Shown one piece after another: positions 41,906-50,815 of a stretch of 64,000 bases of DNA. A program made the position numbers and the translations under genes. How positions within the stretch are numbered: position 1 is the first letter of the stretch; each line of letters starts with the position of its first letter. The stretch covers positions 58,845-122,844 of the forward strand of contig CANNCL010000005.1 in NCBI GenBank assembly GCA_947503155.1, written 5' to 3'. A model generated the notes under the pieces. It saw only the letters and a program-made list of their open reading frames with translations. It made no database searches and had not been told where the DNA came from. The stretch is from an uncultured Erythrobacter sp. (GTDB taxonomy: Bacteria; Pseudomonadota; Alphaproteobacteria; Sphingomonadales; Sphingomonadaceae).

Positions 41906-42258
41906 AGCTTGAATTGGGGTGAAAGCAAACGCGGCACAAACCGGTCCAAACGCCCGAAACTGGACCGGTTGCCGACAGTCCGCTCCTGCGGCACTAATTC
42001 TCAAAACCAGACAATCAGCTAGCGCCCCCGAATAGACCGTGCGCAGAGAACTTCGCCTGTGCAATGTGAGGCCAACAGCCGTCAGCGTTTCGCAAGCTCA
42101 GCGGAAACCGAACAAGCAACATCACTACCCGGCGGATAATCTCAGGCGATGAATTGAAATAGCGAAACCGGCTCGCGGGTTTGCGAGCTCTGGGCATCGC
42201 ACCGCCCTACCCGATCATCCGCATTCCGCTAAAAGGTGCATTTGCTCTGACAGGGACC
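41906..42258. other. Intergenic stretch with IS fragment
   Basis: This is 353 bp. It has a terminator-like repeat near 41940-41975 (ACCGGTCCA / TGGACCGGT around the CAAACGCCCGAAAC loop), a reverse copy of a dispersed AGCGGACTGTCGGC repeat at about 41969-41988, and the IS right-end fragment. No gene is seen. Confidence 0.55.
42085..42257 (-). mobile_element. Right-end fragment of the IS6-like element
   Basis: It matches the transposase start and right end of the intact copy (GCGGATAATCTC, GATGAATTGAAATAGCGAAACC, GCCCTACCCGATCA, GGTGCATTTGCTCTGACAG). It ends 2 bp before the stop codon of the CHAT gene. The left part of the element is missing. Confidence 0.8.
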
Positions 42259-45200
42259 TCACAACCCTTCGCCAACCAACGTGAATGGCGCCCAGACCGC
42301 CGGATGTGACGCATTAAGCGTTTCGTCGTTCCGAATTTCAATCATTGCTGCCTGTAGTGCTTCAGCCCGCGGCTGGCCGTTTTCTGCTCTGGTAAGCACG
42401 CCTACCGTCAGTTTCGCAGCAACCTCATCAAAAACCGGCCAATGGCTGACCAATAGACTGCGTGCGCCAGCATAAAAGAACGCTCTGCTAAGCCCGGAGA
42501 GGCCCGTTTCGCCCGCTTGCCCTGAAGGCGATGCGGTGTTGCAAGCCGACATGATCACCCAGTCCGCTGCTGTTAGGTCAAGTCCGACAACTTCCGACGC
42601 AGATAAATAGCCATCATTTGCTGCGGTTGCATTCTCAGGAGGTGTAAAGACAAGGCCGGGTTCCGCTCGTGCGCCGCTCTGTTCGCTAGTGAGGCCGTGG
42701 GTTGCCAAGTGAAGGATGTCGACGTTCGACAAATCAACGCTACGAATTGCCGTTTCTGTCATTTCTTCGCCCATAAATAGCGATGTTTGAGCTGTATCCA
42801 GTGCGGCCCGAACGTCCAATAATTCACGTTCCGTCCCCGGCAGTCGTGCCATTCTTTTTAACGATGTTGGATCCATCAAAGGCTGCGCATCGCCTCCGAA
42901 AGCCGGGCCGATCAGTTCTGCTGCGTCGACTGGCGAAATCGCGCCCGACCTCGCCCCCCTAAGAAGAGCAACGCCATCGAGAACGGGATTGCCAAACCCC
43001 ATAAAGCTGGTTGTTGGCTGATCATTCCTTTCGGCGCCGTATTTCCGGATGAAGGAGAGAGATTGAAGGGACGGCAATTGCACCAACGCGAACCGGTCGG
43101 CTAACCAGTCAGTTGAGCGTAGTACATCCTGATCGTCAGCGTCGGCACCGACAGGAGGGGCGCTTGCCACCAACACTCCAAACGGAAGCCGGGACAATTC
43201 TCCATCGGCTACAACGTAGAGGCGCTCGATGCCCTCAAGCGTTTCTTCGACAGGTGCGATAAGCGCCTGATAGAGTTCACTGGCACCTTCCAAGTCGAAG
43301 TATGGGAGATACTCATCGCTCACCTCTAGCCCTTCCCGAAGGTTCCGCACCGCGCCATTGATCTCATTTTCGGTTAGGTCGGATTGAACCCATTGGACGG
43401 ATTCTCGGGTAAGAACCATCACATGGGTTCCGATTTGAGTCGGCACGATCAGCAAGAAAGCTTCGCCAGGCTGAAGCGTTTCAGTCACGGCTCTTGCATC
43501 CAGCGCTGGCTGATTAAGAATAGCAGAATATTGCGGCGCTTCGGATCGGAGACGATCATCGATCTCCACCAGTCTGGTTTCGATAGCCGAAATTCTGTTT
43601 TGCAGGATGCCGCGGTCAGCATTGCTGCGTGAGCCTTCTGACAATTGCTCCACTAACGACGCGTCTGCTCGGGCCCATTCGCTCGTGAGAGATTGGCGTT
43701 CCTGAACCAAGGAATCCAAGCCTTGATCACTTGCGTATCGGGCCGCCGCAGCTTCGGTAATGGCTTTCGAGGTTGAGCTGCGGCTGGCATATTGAAGCGC
43801 CTCGAGACCTTCTTGAATTTCTGGCTCACCGAACAATTGCCCGCCAGAAGCGGTCGCGTAGATCAAGTCGGCCAGAAAGCGCTCGTTACTGCGAAGCTGC
43901 GCATTCTCTCTTTGTGCCTGCGCCTGAGCCTGCAGCCCGGAGCTGGATAAAGTAGTGATCCGCTGACGACTGGTTAGCACTGCTTCACGCAAGAGTGGCA
44001 GCGCATCGTCGACACGGCCAAGTGCCGACAAAAGGACGGCATGGGTCTCCAGACTGCTTAGCGTTAGGGGATGGCTGCCGCCAAAAACATCACGCCGCAA
44101 ACGAACGACTTCGGCTGCGAGGGGTTCGGCCTCGGTGAAGCGGCCCAGCCTGAATAGTACCCCCGCATAGCTGCTGAGACTTTCGAGGGTGTCTGGATGC
44201 CTGTCGCCCAGTGTCTCACGACTTGCCCGCAGCGCCTCTGCGATCAAAGGTTCAGCTTCTTGGTGCATGTTAAGGTCTGCCAGCACAGCGCCGTAGCTGT
44301 TGAGCCTGCCGAGGGTGAATTGATGGTTTTCGGGGAGCGTTTCGCGGGAAATGCGCAAGGCTTCGGCAAACAGCGGCAATGCTTCATCGGGCCGGCCCAA
44401 CCTCGCAAGGTTGCTTGCGTAATTGCTTAGGCTGCGCAAAGTATCGATATGACGCTCACCTAAAACCTCTTTCTTCAGGCGGAGCACCTCCGCAAGGATG
44501 GGGTCTGCTTCGTTATCGCGCCCCAAACTTTGCAAGATAAACGCATAATTGCCGAGGCTGGTCAGAGTGGCGGGATGACGTTCCCCCAGCACTTCACGGC
44601 GCAGGCGCAGCACGTCGGCATAAAGCGGCTCGGCTTCGCTTGATCGCCCCAGATCATCCAAAATTCCCGCATAGTGTTCAAGCGCATCCAGTGTTTTCGG
44701 TTCTTCTTGTCCATATATCTCGCGAGACAGACGCAGCGCCTGCGCAGCCAAAGGCTCCGCTTCCTCGAAACGCCCCAATCTCACTAGAATGGCCGAGTAA
44801 TCGATCATACTGCTGACGAAGCTCGGATCGCGGTCGCTGAAAACCTCGCGCCGCAAACGCAACACATCGGAAAATAAGCGTTCAGCCTGTGACAGATCGC
44901 CATAATCACGCAGAGCGCGCGCGTAGCTGCTGAGATAGTCCAGCCGGAAAGGATGCAACTCGCCCAGCTCCTCTGTGCTTAGCGCCGCGAGCTCCACCAA
45001 CAGAGCAATTGCTTCGTCGGATCGGCCCACCTCCTGCAAGGCAGATGCGTAATTACTCAGGTTATCCAGAGTATCGATGTGCCGCTCGCCCAACACCTCG
45101 CGGCGCAGCTGCAAGGCTTCAAAATAAAGCGGCAAAGCCTCTTCAAACCGGCCTATGTCGTCCAAGACTATCGCATAATCGTGGAGACTGGTCAGCGTAT

Positions 45201-46005
45201 CGGGATGCCGGACTCCCAGAATTTCCCGGCGCAGGCGCAACGTTTCTGAGTAGAGGGACAATGCTTCTGCTTTGCGCCCCAAATTGTCCAGAATGCCTGC
45301 ATGATTGTTCAATAGAATGAGGGTGTCTGGATGCCGCTCACCCAAAACTTCCCTGCGCAATCGCAAAGCCTCAGCCATCAGCGGTTCAGCCTCTGCGGAA
45401 CGGCCCAGACCGGCCAGGACGCCGGCGTAATTGTTGATGCTGATGATGGTGTCTTGGTGGTTGTTGCCAAGAGCTTCGCGGCGCAGGCTTAAAGCTTCGG
45501 CCAAGAACGGCAGGGCTTCGGCAAGCAGTCCATTCTGCTGAAGTCTCACTGCTTGTCGGTTAAGATTTGCCGCTCGCTCGACAGGCCCAAGTTCAGTCAC
45601 CTGGCCAGCCAGCGTTCCCTCCCCGCAGACAACCAAGACGCGCACACCGGCTTCTGCACTTCCGAATGGCCGTGTGGCGTGCCCAGTGGCAGTGTTCCGC
45701 AGCATTTCGGCCAAACCGTCAGGCAGCGCCGACAGCGGTACGTCCGTCCGATCCACAACTTCCGCACCAACAGCCAATGCCAGTTCATCTGCATCATCAC
45801 ATGAGCGTATTTTCTGCGTTTCAGCAGCGAATTCGGTTGCCAGCGCTTCCTCGTAAGAGAGGCGAAGCTGCTTGAGATTGACTGCACGGTCTTCGCCGCG
45901 GTCAGGATCAGACTGAGCAGCAGCCGTAATCGACAATGCCGACCCGATAATAGCGAGCGACATGGCCGCTTTGCGCGCATGGTTGAGAACCGATAATTTA
46001 GCCAT
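42259..46005 (-). CDS. Exported TPR-CHAT protein (caspase-like peptidase domain)
   Basis: 1248 residues from ATG 46005. The N-terminus looks like a signal peptide (AAMSLAIIGSALSITAAAQ). Residues ~140-700 hold about thirteen 42-residue TPR units of the kinesin-light-chain type, each with a version of ALRLRREVLGERHPDTL. After a coiled region (AQAQAQRENAQLRSNERFL), the CHAT domain occupies about residues 860-1245. The His-Cys dyad is visible: His1103 (ILHLATHGL) and Cys1155 (VIMSACNTA). GGLSRAFFYAGARSLLVSHWPV-like sequence follows. CHAT proteins are caspase relatives that cleave protein partners. The partner is not known; the TPR protein at 46194-47564 is on the same strand just upstream. An IS fragment abuts the stop. 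Confidence 0.88.
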   Translation of the reverse strand: MAKLSVLNHARKAAMSLAIIGSALSITAAAQSDPDRGEDRAVNLKQLRLSYEEALATEFAAETQKIRSCDDADELALAVGAEVVDRTDVPLSALPDGLAEMLRNTATGHATRPFGSAEAGVRVLVVCGEGTLAGQVTELGPVERAANLNRQAVRLQQNGLLAEALPFLAEALSLRREALGNNHQDTIISINNYAGVLAGLGRSAEAEPLMAEALRLRREVLGERHPDTLILLNNHAGILDNLGRKAEALSLYSETLRLRREILGVRHPDTLTSLHDYAIVLDDIGRFEEALPLYFEALQLRREVLGERHIDTLDNLSNYASALQEVGRSDEAIALLVELAALSTEELGELHPFRLDYLSSYARALRDYGDLSQAERLFSDVLRLRREVFSDRDPSFVSSMIDYSAILVRLGRFEEAEPLAAQALRLSREIYGQEEPKTLDALEHYAGILDDLGRSSEAEPLYADVLRLRREVLGERHPATLTSLGNYAFILQSLGRDNEADPILAEVLRLKKEVLGERHIDTLRSLSNYASNLARLGRPDEALPLFAEALRISRETLPENHQFTLGRLNSYGAVLADLNMHQEAEPLIAEALRASRETLGDRHPDTLESLSSYAGVLFRLGRFTEAEPLAAEVVRLRRDVFGGSHPLTLSSLETHAVLLSALGRVDDALPLLREAVLTSRQRITTLSSSGLQAQAQAQRENAQLRSNERFLADLIYATASGGQLFGEPEIQEGLEALQYASRSSTSKAITEAAAARYASDQGLDSLVQERQSLTSEWARADASLVEQLSEGSRSNADRGILQNRISAIETRLVEIDDRLRSEAPQYSAILNQPALDARAVTETLQPGEAFLLIVPTQIGTHVMVLTRESVQWVQSDLTENEINGAVRNLREGLEVSDEYLPYFDLEGASELYQALIAPVEETLEGIERLYVVADGELSRLPFGVLVASAPPVGADADDQDVLRSTDWLADRFALVQLPSLQSLSFIRKYGAERNDQPTTSFMGFGNPVLDGVALLRGARSGAISPVDAAELIGPAFGGDAQPLMDPTSLKRMARLPGTERELLDVRAALDTAQTSLFMGEEMTETAIRSVDLSNVDILHLATHGLTSEQSGARAEPGLVFTPPENATAANDGYLSASEVVGLDLTAADWVIMSACNTASPSGQAGETGLSGLSRAFFYAGARSLLVSHWPVFDEVAAKLTVGVLTRAENGQPRAEALQAAMIEIRNDETLNASHPAVWAPFTLVGEGL

Positions 46006-46193
46006 TGTGATGTTTGCCCCTGTATATTGAGGCACACATCAATTCAAAACAGCAGTCAACATATTCTCAAATCTTTAGAGCAACTTGAATGCACAAAGCT
46101 TCGCCTTTCAGCCAAAAGCGAATTGTCGGCAAACGACCCAATTGCTGACGACAAAGCGGATCGCGAAATTTCTCCCGCGGCCCACTTTTCCAT

Positions 46194-47564
46194 TCAGTTT
46201 GGTTGAACTGTTGATGGGCGCTGCTCTTCAGCGTTTTCTGCGTCCAGCTGTGCGCAGATATCCGCGCTTTCCCGATAGCGCTGAGTCGCCGCAACGTCAT
46301 TGCCCAAAAGCGCCTCCACTCGGCCCAATTCTTGTAAACAGGCCGCCACGCTTTTGTGAACATTGAGACGGTTATATTCATCTTCGCTCGCTCGCCGTCC
46401 TTCAAGGAGGCTCTCAAGCCGGAGGCGCGATAGAGCCCAATTTTCTTCTTCCTGAGCCATCTCGCTTAACGACCAATGGGCCTCATTCGCCACGTTGCGG
46501 GGGCGGCCTTCGGGCAAGGTCGCACCGATTTCGAGCTGTTCTTCGTAAAGGCGACGCGCCTCATCTCGGTGTCCATCCTCGCGAAGATGCGAAGCGGCGG
46601 TTGAAAGCGCCTTGAGAAGGTTGTCAAAATGCAATCCGCCGTGATCCGGATTCTTTCCCATCTCACGCCGGATTTCAAGCACTAGTAGCGCAATCTTACG
46701 TGGGCAGATGATACCAACAGAGCCAGGAGAAGTCCGGATCAAGCACTCTATTTGGCCTTCAAGAACCGCCAGATCGTTCGGGCCCATTCGACCATAGGAG
46801 GCCCGTGCTAGCTGCATACCTTCGTCAAAATTGGTTTGCGCGAGGGAACGATCGCCGTTCTTCAAAGCCTTTTGGCCAAGACTGAGATGGCTGGAGATCA
46901 GTTTGCGCCAGCTAAGCGGATCATCAGGCTGCCGTTCAAGTTTGAGACGATCTTGCTCAAGCAGTGACTGGGCCGAGGTCAGCGACAGATCGTCTAGCCC
47001 TACCCTGCCACACGCTTCGCTCACGATCCTAAGTGCATCGCGGTATCCATCGACTATATCTAAGTTCGTTGGATCGGCCGTCAGCAGATCACCCCAAATC
47101 GAAAGCGTTTCGCCGCTCGCACTTCGCAGAGATTCAGGTTGGCAAATAGTTTTGTCGCTGATTAGGCCCGTCAGCGTTTGGGCCAACGCGACGGCGGTTT
47201 CGGGATCTTTCGGGTTTTGTTCTCGGTCAAGGCGCGCCAAGCGTACGAATTCCTTCCCGGTTGCCCTCGTAGCGATTCCATTACCTTCATATTTGGCTAT
47301 CGAATGGAGGCTGCTCAAGCAGCTCTCAAGCCCCCCACGATAGGCAGGTTCCTCAGGTGCCGAGTCGAAAGCGTAGCGATACAGGTCAAGGGCCTCGAGA
47401 TACTTACCAATTGCCTTATGCGCGAACCCGTCACCTTCAATGTCGAAGGCGTAACCCTCGCTCCGCAGTCGACCAGCGCGGTCGAACGCTTCCTTTGCCG
47501 TAAGCTCCACCATCATAAACAGTCTACCTATGCTCATCCAAAAATGGGGCCTTGTCAGCTCCAC
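46194..47564 (-). CDS. TPR-like helical repeat protein, unknown function
   Basis: A 456-residue, largely helical protein without a signal peptide. It has irregular TPR-like units, e.g. AIGKYLEALDLYRYAFDSAPEEPAYRGG, SLGQKALKNGDRSLAQTNFDEGMQLARASYG, DGHRDEARRLYEEQLEIG and LQELGRVEALLGNDVAATQRYRESADI. Six cysteines are scattered through it (among them SCLSS, TICQP, EACGR, IECLI). No enzymatic motif is seen. It precedes the TPR-CHAT gene by 189 bp on the same strand and lies in the same IS-bracketed island, so it may be its partner or substrate; that is inference from position. An in-frame ATG at 47537 is an alternative start. Confidence 0.65.
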   Translation of the reverse strand: MELTRPHFWMSIGRLFMMVELTAKEAFDRAGRLRSEGYAFDIEGDGFAHKAIGKYLEALDLYRYAFDSAPEEPAYRGGLESCLSSLHSIAKYEGNGIATRATGKEFVRLARLDREQNPKDPETAVALAQTLTGLISDKTICQPESLRSASGETLSIWGDLLTADPTNLDIVDGYRDALRIVSEACGRVGLDDLSLTSAQSLLEQDRLKLERQPDDPLSWRKLISSHLSLGQKALKNGDRSLAQTNFDEGMQLARASYGRMGPNDLAVLEGQIECLIRTSPGSVGIICPRKIALLVLEIRREMGKNPDHGGLHFDNLLKALSTAASHLREDGHRDEARRLYEEQLEIGATLPEGRPRNVANEAHWSLSEMAQEEENWALSRLRLESLLEGRRASEDEYNRLNVHKSVAACLQELGRVEALLGNDVAATQRYRESADICAQLDAENAEEQRPSTVQPN

Positions 47565-47919
47565 TAAGTACTTCGGCGCCTCTGTTGAAGACGATCTCTG
47601 GATATTTCAAATACTATGTCCAGTCATTCGGACTCCGCATGGTTTCGCCAACATCCATGCGGCGATTGAATTCCGCCGATCGGACATCAAGACGCAGGCT
47701 TATCAGGATTAAGCGGATAATTGCGATTTTGGGCTATACTGCGGTCCTGAATGAAACGCTTGCCCTGCAATTCGCGAAGTCCATATATTGACTGCCAAGA
47801 AGGCCTCTATTCCAATGGCTTGCCGTTGCGACGATTAATCATGAGAAAGCCGCGATGCCGGACGATCCGGTCTTTTTCTAACTCGCTATCAACGTCCGTG
47901 CGGGCCGATGGTTAGATTA
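47565..47919. other. Intergenic stretch upstream of the TPR gene
   Basis: About 355 bp with no supportable gene. It must contain the promoter of the TPR/CHAT pair. No repeat or IS similarity was recognised before about 47920. Confidence 0.4.
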
Positions 47920-48403
47920 TCGCCTCGCCCGCTCGCTTCGCCGGAACGGCAAGTGGCTGTTCTCCGCTCGGTTGTTGGCCCAAGGTCTCACCTCCTGTTT
48001 GCCGGTGTTACTTCGCTCTCGCATCGCAGCTTTGTATGAGGTGAGCGTCGCCGTTGATCTTCACATAGACCTCGTCGAGGTGTCACTTCCGCTGTCGGAA
48101 ACCACGCATCCTGCTTACCCACTCGCGCCGCATATCGGCAGCGAACAGCGGGCCAAATCGGTTCCACCAGTGCCGCACCGTCTCGTGGCAAACATCAATC
48201 CCGCGCTCGGCCAGCAGATCCTCCCGCGTTCCGCAACGACAAAGGAAAGCGGGCATACAGCATCACGACCAAGCGGATGATCTCTGGCGCTGAATTGAAA
48301 TAACGAAACGGCCCGGCGGGTTTGCGAGGTTTGGGCATCGAAGCGCCCTACCCGATCACGCGCGTCTCGCTAGGCGGTGCATTTGGTCTGACCGTGCCCG
48401 CCG
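47920..48403 (-). pseudogene. Decayed IS6-like transposase with right end
   Basis: It aligns with the intact copy (TGGCTGTTCTCCGC, TTGTTGGCCCA, CACCTCCTGTTTGCCGG, CACATAGACCTCGTCGAGGTG, CATCAATCCCGCGCTC). About 160 bp of the catalytic region between GTATGAGGTGA and the next block is deleted, and several frameshifts break the frame. The right end GGTGCATTTGGTCTGACCG has two changes in the terminal repeat. Orientation is the same as the fragment at 42085 and the intact copy. Confidence 0.82.
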
Positions 48404-48419
48404 CAATGTTCTGACGATT

Positions 48420-49832
48420 CTATGCCGCCGGGCGCTGAGCAAAAGGCAACTGAATAATGGCTTTCAAGCCCTTTGGCTCATTCGGTTTAAGCTGCAAAAC
48501 GCCGCCGTGACCATCGACAATAGCCTTGGCTATAGCGAGGCCAAGACCGAGCCCGCCTTGCTCACTTTCTCGGGCCTCTGAAAGACGGGTAAAAGGGTCA
48601 AAGACATCAGCCATCTGATCATCTGGAATTCCAGACCCCTCATCCACGACCTGGATTTGAATGTACTCATCGCCTTTAACCAGCTCCACATTTGCGCTGC
48701 CACCATATTTTATGGCGTTGTCAATCAGGTTGCGGATAGCGCGGGCAAGAGCGATGGGCCGGCAGTGATAGTGCAAGTTGTCCTCGCCTTTGAAATGAGC
48801 TTTTTGTCCGAGTTCTTCAAACTCACTACACTCGCTTTCAATGAGAGCCCGCAGATCGACATATTGTATCGGTTCAGACCTTGATTCCCCGCGCACATAG
48901 TCAAGCGCAGAGGCGGTGATGCGCTCCATCTTTGCAATGCTGGCGATGATTTCTTCACGGACCTCACCATTTTCAATGAGCTCTGCTTTTACCCGAAGGG
49001 CCGTAAGCGGCGTACGGATATCATGCCCAACCGACGCCAACATTTGCGTGCGCCGTTTCACCTCGTCGCGCACCTCGCGTTGCATTGCGTTGAACCGCCG
49101 AATGGCATGTCTGATATCGGCAGGCCCTCTTTCCTCAACCTCTTCGACTTCCAGATTGGTGCCGAATCTCGAAACTGCTGTCGTCAGGTTTGAGAGGGGG
49201 CGTGTAAGGCGGCGAATGAAAAACAGCGCAATTATACCGACCAAGAGGAAAAACAGGTCAATTCGCATTGCAGAGAATATCGACTCACCGCCAAACTCAA
49301 ATCTTTGTTCAGAGACACCGACATTCAACCACTCTCCTGTTTTAAGGCGAGCGCTGATCACAATGCCCTCCATCGGAAGGTCCAGCTCCTCCGGATCACA
49401 TTTGGCGAAGGCAAAATCATCTTCAGTGAATGTGGCATTTGCAACCGATATGTCGTCCGCCGATTTGCCCAAAGAGATAAAGCCCGAACTCGCTTCTAAG
49501 AAGGTTAGGATGAAACGCTTAATCTCCTCAGTAACCTGTGTTTCCGATGGAGGCGCATAGGGCTCGTCCGTCACGGTGAACCCGTCATCACAAGTTGACA
49601 TCGCCTCCACAAACCCTTGCATTTCTTCGGGTCTCATACGGTCCAGATTGAACAGTCTGAACGAGACTGTCTTGGCTGTGTATTCGCTTTTCGCCCACTC
49701 TTCAGCGGTGCGATTTTGAGCAACCTGGTAGGCGGCTGATCCCATCAACAGAACGACGAAAGCCAAAACCAGAATTACAAATATCTGGTTCTCGGCCGAA
49801 GCCAGCGAAAATCGGGATTGCCTCTCACTCAC
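48420..49832 (-). CDS. Sensor histidine kinase, EnvZ-like class
   Basis: About 470 residues. One membrane helix (IFVILVLAFVVLLMGSAAYQ), a periplasmic sensor of about 150 residues with two Cys (MSTCDDGF and AKCDPEE), a second helix (IDLFFLLVGIIALFFI) and a HAMP linker precede the kinase. The phospho-acceptor is His in ASVGHDIRTPLTALR. The ATPase motifs are NLIDNAIKYGG (N box), VVDEGSGIPDDQM (G1) and GGLGLGLAIAKAIVDGHGG (G2). The start is GTG 49832, overlapping the regulator's TGA (GTGA). The signal is unknown. Confidence 0.9.
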   Translation of the reverse strand: MSERQSRFSLASAENQIFVILVLAFVVLLMGSAAYQVAQNRTAEEWAKSEYTAKTVSFRLFNLDRMRPEEMQGFVEAMSTCDDGFTVTDEPYAPPSETQVTEEIKRFILTFLEASSGFISLGKSADDISVANATFTEDDFAFAKCDPEELDLPMEGIVISARLKTGEWLNVGVSEQRFEFGGESIFSAMRIDLFFLLVGIIALFFIRRLTRPLSNLTTAVSRFGTNLEVEEVEERGPADIRHAIRRFNAMQREVRDEVKRRTQMLASVGHDIRTPLTALRVKAELIENGEVREEIIASIAKMERITASALDYVRGESRSEPIQYVDLRALIESECSEFEELGQKAHFKGEDNLHYHCRPIALARAIRNLIDNAIKYGGSANVELVKGDEYIQIQVVDEGSGIPDDQMADVFDPFTRLSEARESEQGGLGLGLAIAKAIVDGHGGVLQLKPNEPKGLKAIIQLPFAQRPAA

Positions 49833-50551
49833 GACCAAACAAGCTCCGCGGCAAACGAATAGCCGCCGCCCCATTTGGTTTGGATGATCGCCGGATTTCG
49901 AGTGTCTTGTTCCAGCTTGCGTCGCAGGCGACTGATCTGGTTGTCGATCCGGCGATCAAACACCGGGGCACTGACCCCGCGCGTTAGGTCCAAGAGTTGA
50001 TCTCTAGAAAGGGTGGTGCCTGCATGCTCAATCAGAGCCAGAAGGAGATCATGTTCTCCGGTGCTTAGCGGCACAACCAGATCATTTGGACCGACAATCT
50101 GTTTTTGCGAAAGATCGAAACGCCAGCGATCAAAATTGACCGTACCATTAAGCCGCTCAGAACGCGGCGGGAGCATCAGAGTGCGCCGAAGCACTGTCTT
50201 TATACGAGCCTTGAGCTCCCTGGGATTAAAGGGTTTTGAAACATAGTCGTCGGCACCAAGTTCCAACCCGACAATTCGATCAGTATCGTCCTTTAGCGCC
50301 GTCAACAAAATGATCGGAATGCGCGTGGTCGCCTGCAATCGCTTGCAAATAGAAAAGCCGTCTTCGCCAGGCATCATTACATCAAGCACGATCAGATCAA
50401 CGTTGGCTTTAGACAATATCTTGTCCATTTTGCGCCCGCTCTCAGCGTGGCTGACCCGGTACCCGCTCTCGGCAAGGTATTTTGCGAGCGGACGACGGAT
50501 GTCGCGCTCGTCATCAATGATCAGAATGTGGCTGCTCTGCGGTTTTGTCAT
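49829..50551 (-). CDS. OmpR-family response regulator
   Basis: About 240 residues. The receiver domain has the acidic pair in IIDDERDIRR, the phospho-Asp in LIVLDVMMPGEDG, Thr in ILLTALK and Lys in YVSKPFNPREL. The C-terminal winged helix follows with VPLSTGEHDLLLALIEHAGTTLSRDQLLDLTRG and RRIDNQISRLRRKLE. It is first in a two-gene operon with the kinase. I used the ATG at 50551; a TTG three codons earlier is possible. The divergent gene at 50816 (esterase-beta-lactamase fusion) may be a target. Confidence 0.92.
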   Translation of the reverse strand: MTKPQSSHILIIDDERDIRRPLAKYLAESGYRVSHAESGRKMDKILSKANVDLIVLDVMMPGEDGFSICKRLQATTRIPIILLTALKDDTDRIVGLELGADDYVSKPFNPRELKARIKTVLRRTLMLPPRSERLNGTVNFDRWRFDLSQKQIVGPNDLVVPLSTGEHDLLLALIEHAGTTLSRDQLLDLTRGVSAPVFDRRIDNQISRLRRKLEQDTRNPAIIQTKWGGGYSFAAELVWS

Positions 50552-50815
50552 GGATCTCAAAATTGGGATTTGATGACGGTGTTACCCGAACGAACAGGCG
50601 TTCGAATAATTTATTGTATCAAAACGTCTCAAAACCGAATTTCAAGAAACCCTGATACACTATTGGAGTTGGCCCGGCAGCATCGGCCCCGTAGCCATTG
50701 AGCGGTGTTTTGCAATGAATTGAACGCCAGCGCTGCCAGCGATTGGGTTGAAAAAATCGTACAAAAAAGGTGCTTTGCAAACAAGCATACTTAGCAAGAA
50801 AGAAGAGAGTATATC

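Noticed and set aside
42259..46005. 126-bp DNA tandem repeats as a non-coding satellite
   Set aside because: They are the coding repeats of the 42-residue TPR units and keep the frame open throughout.
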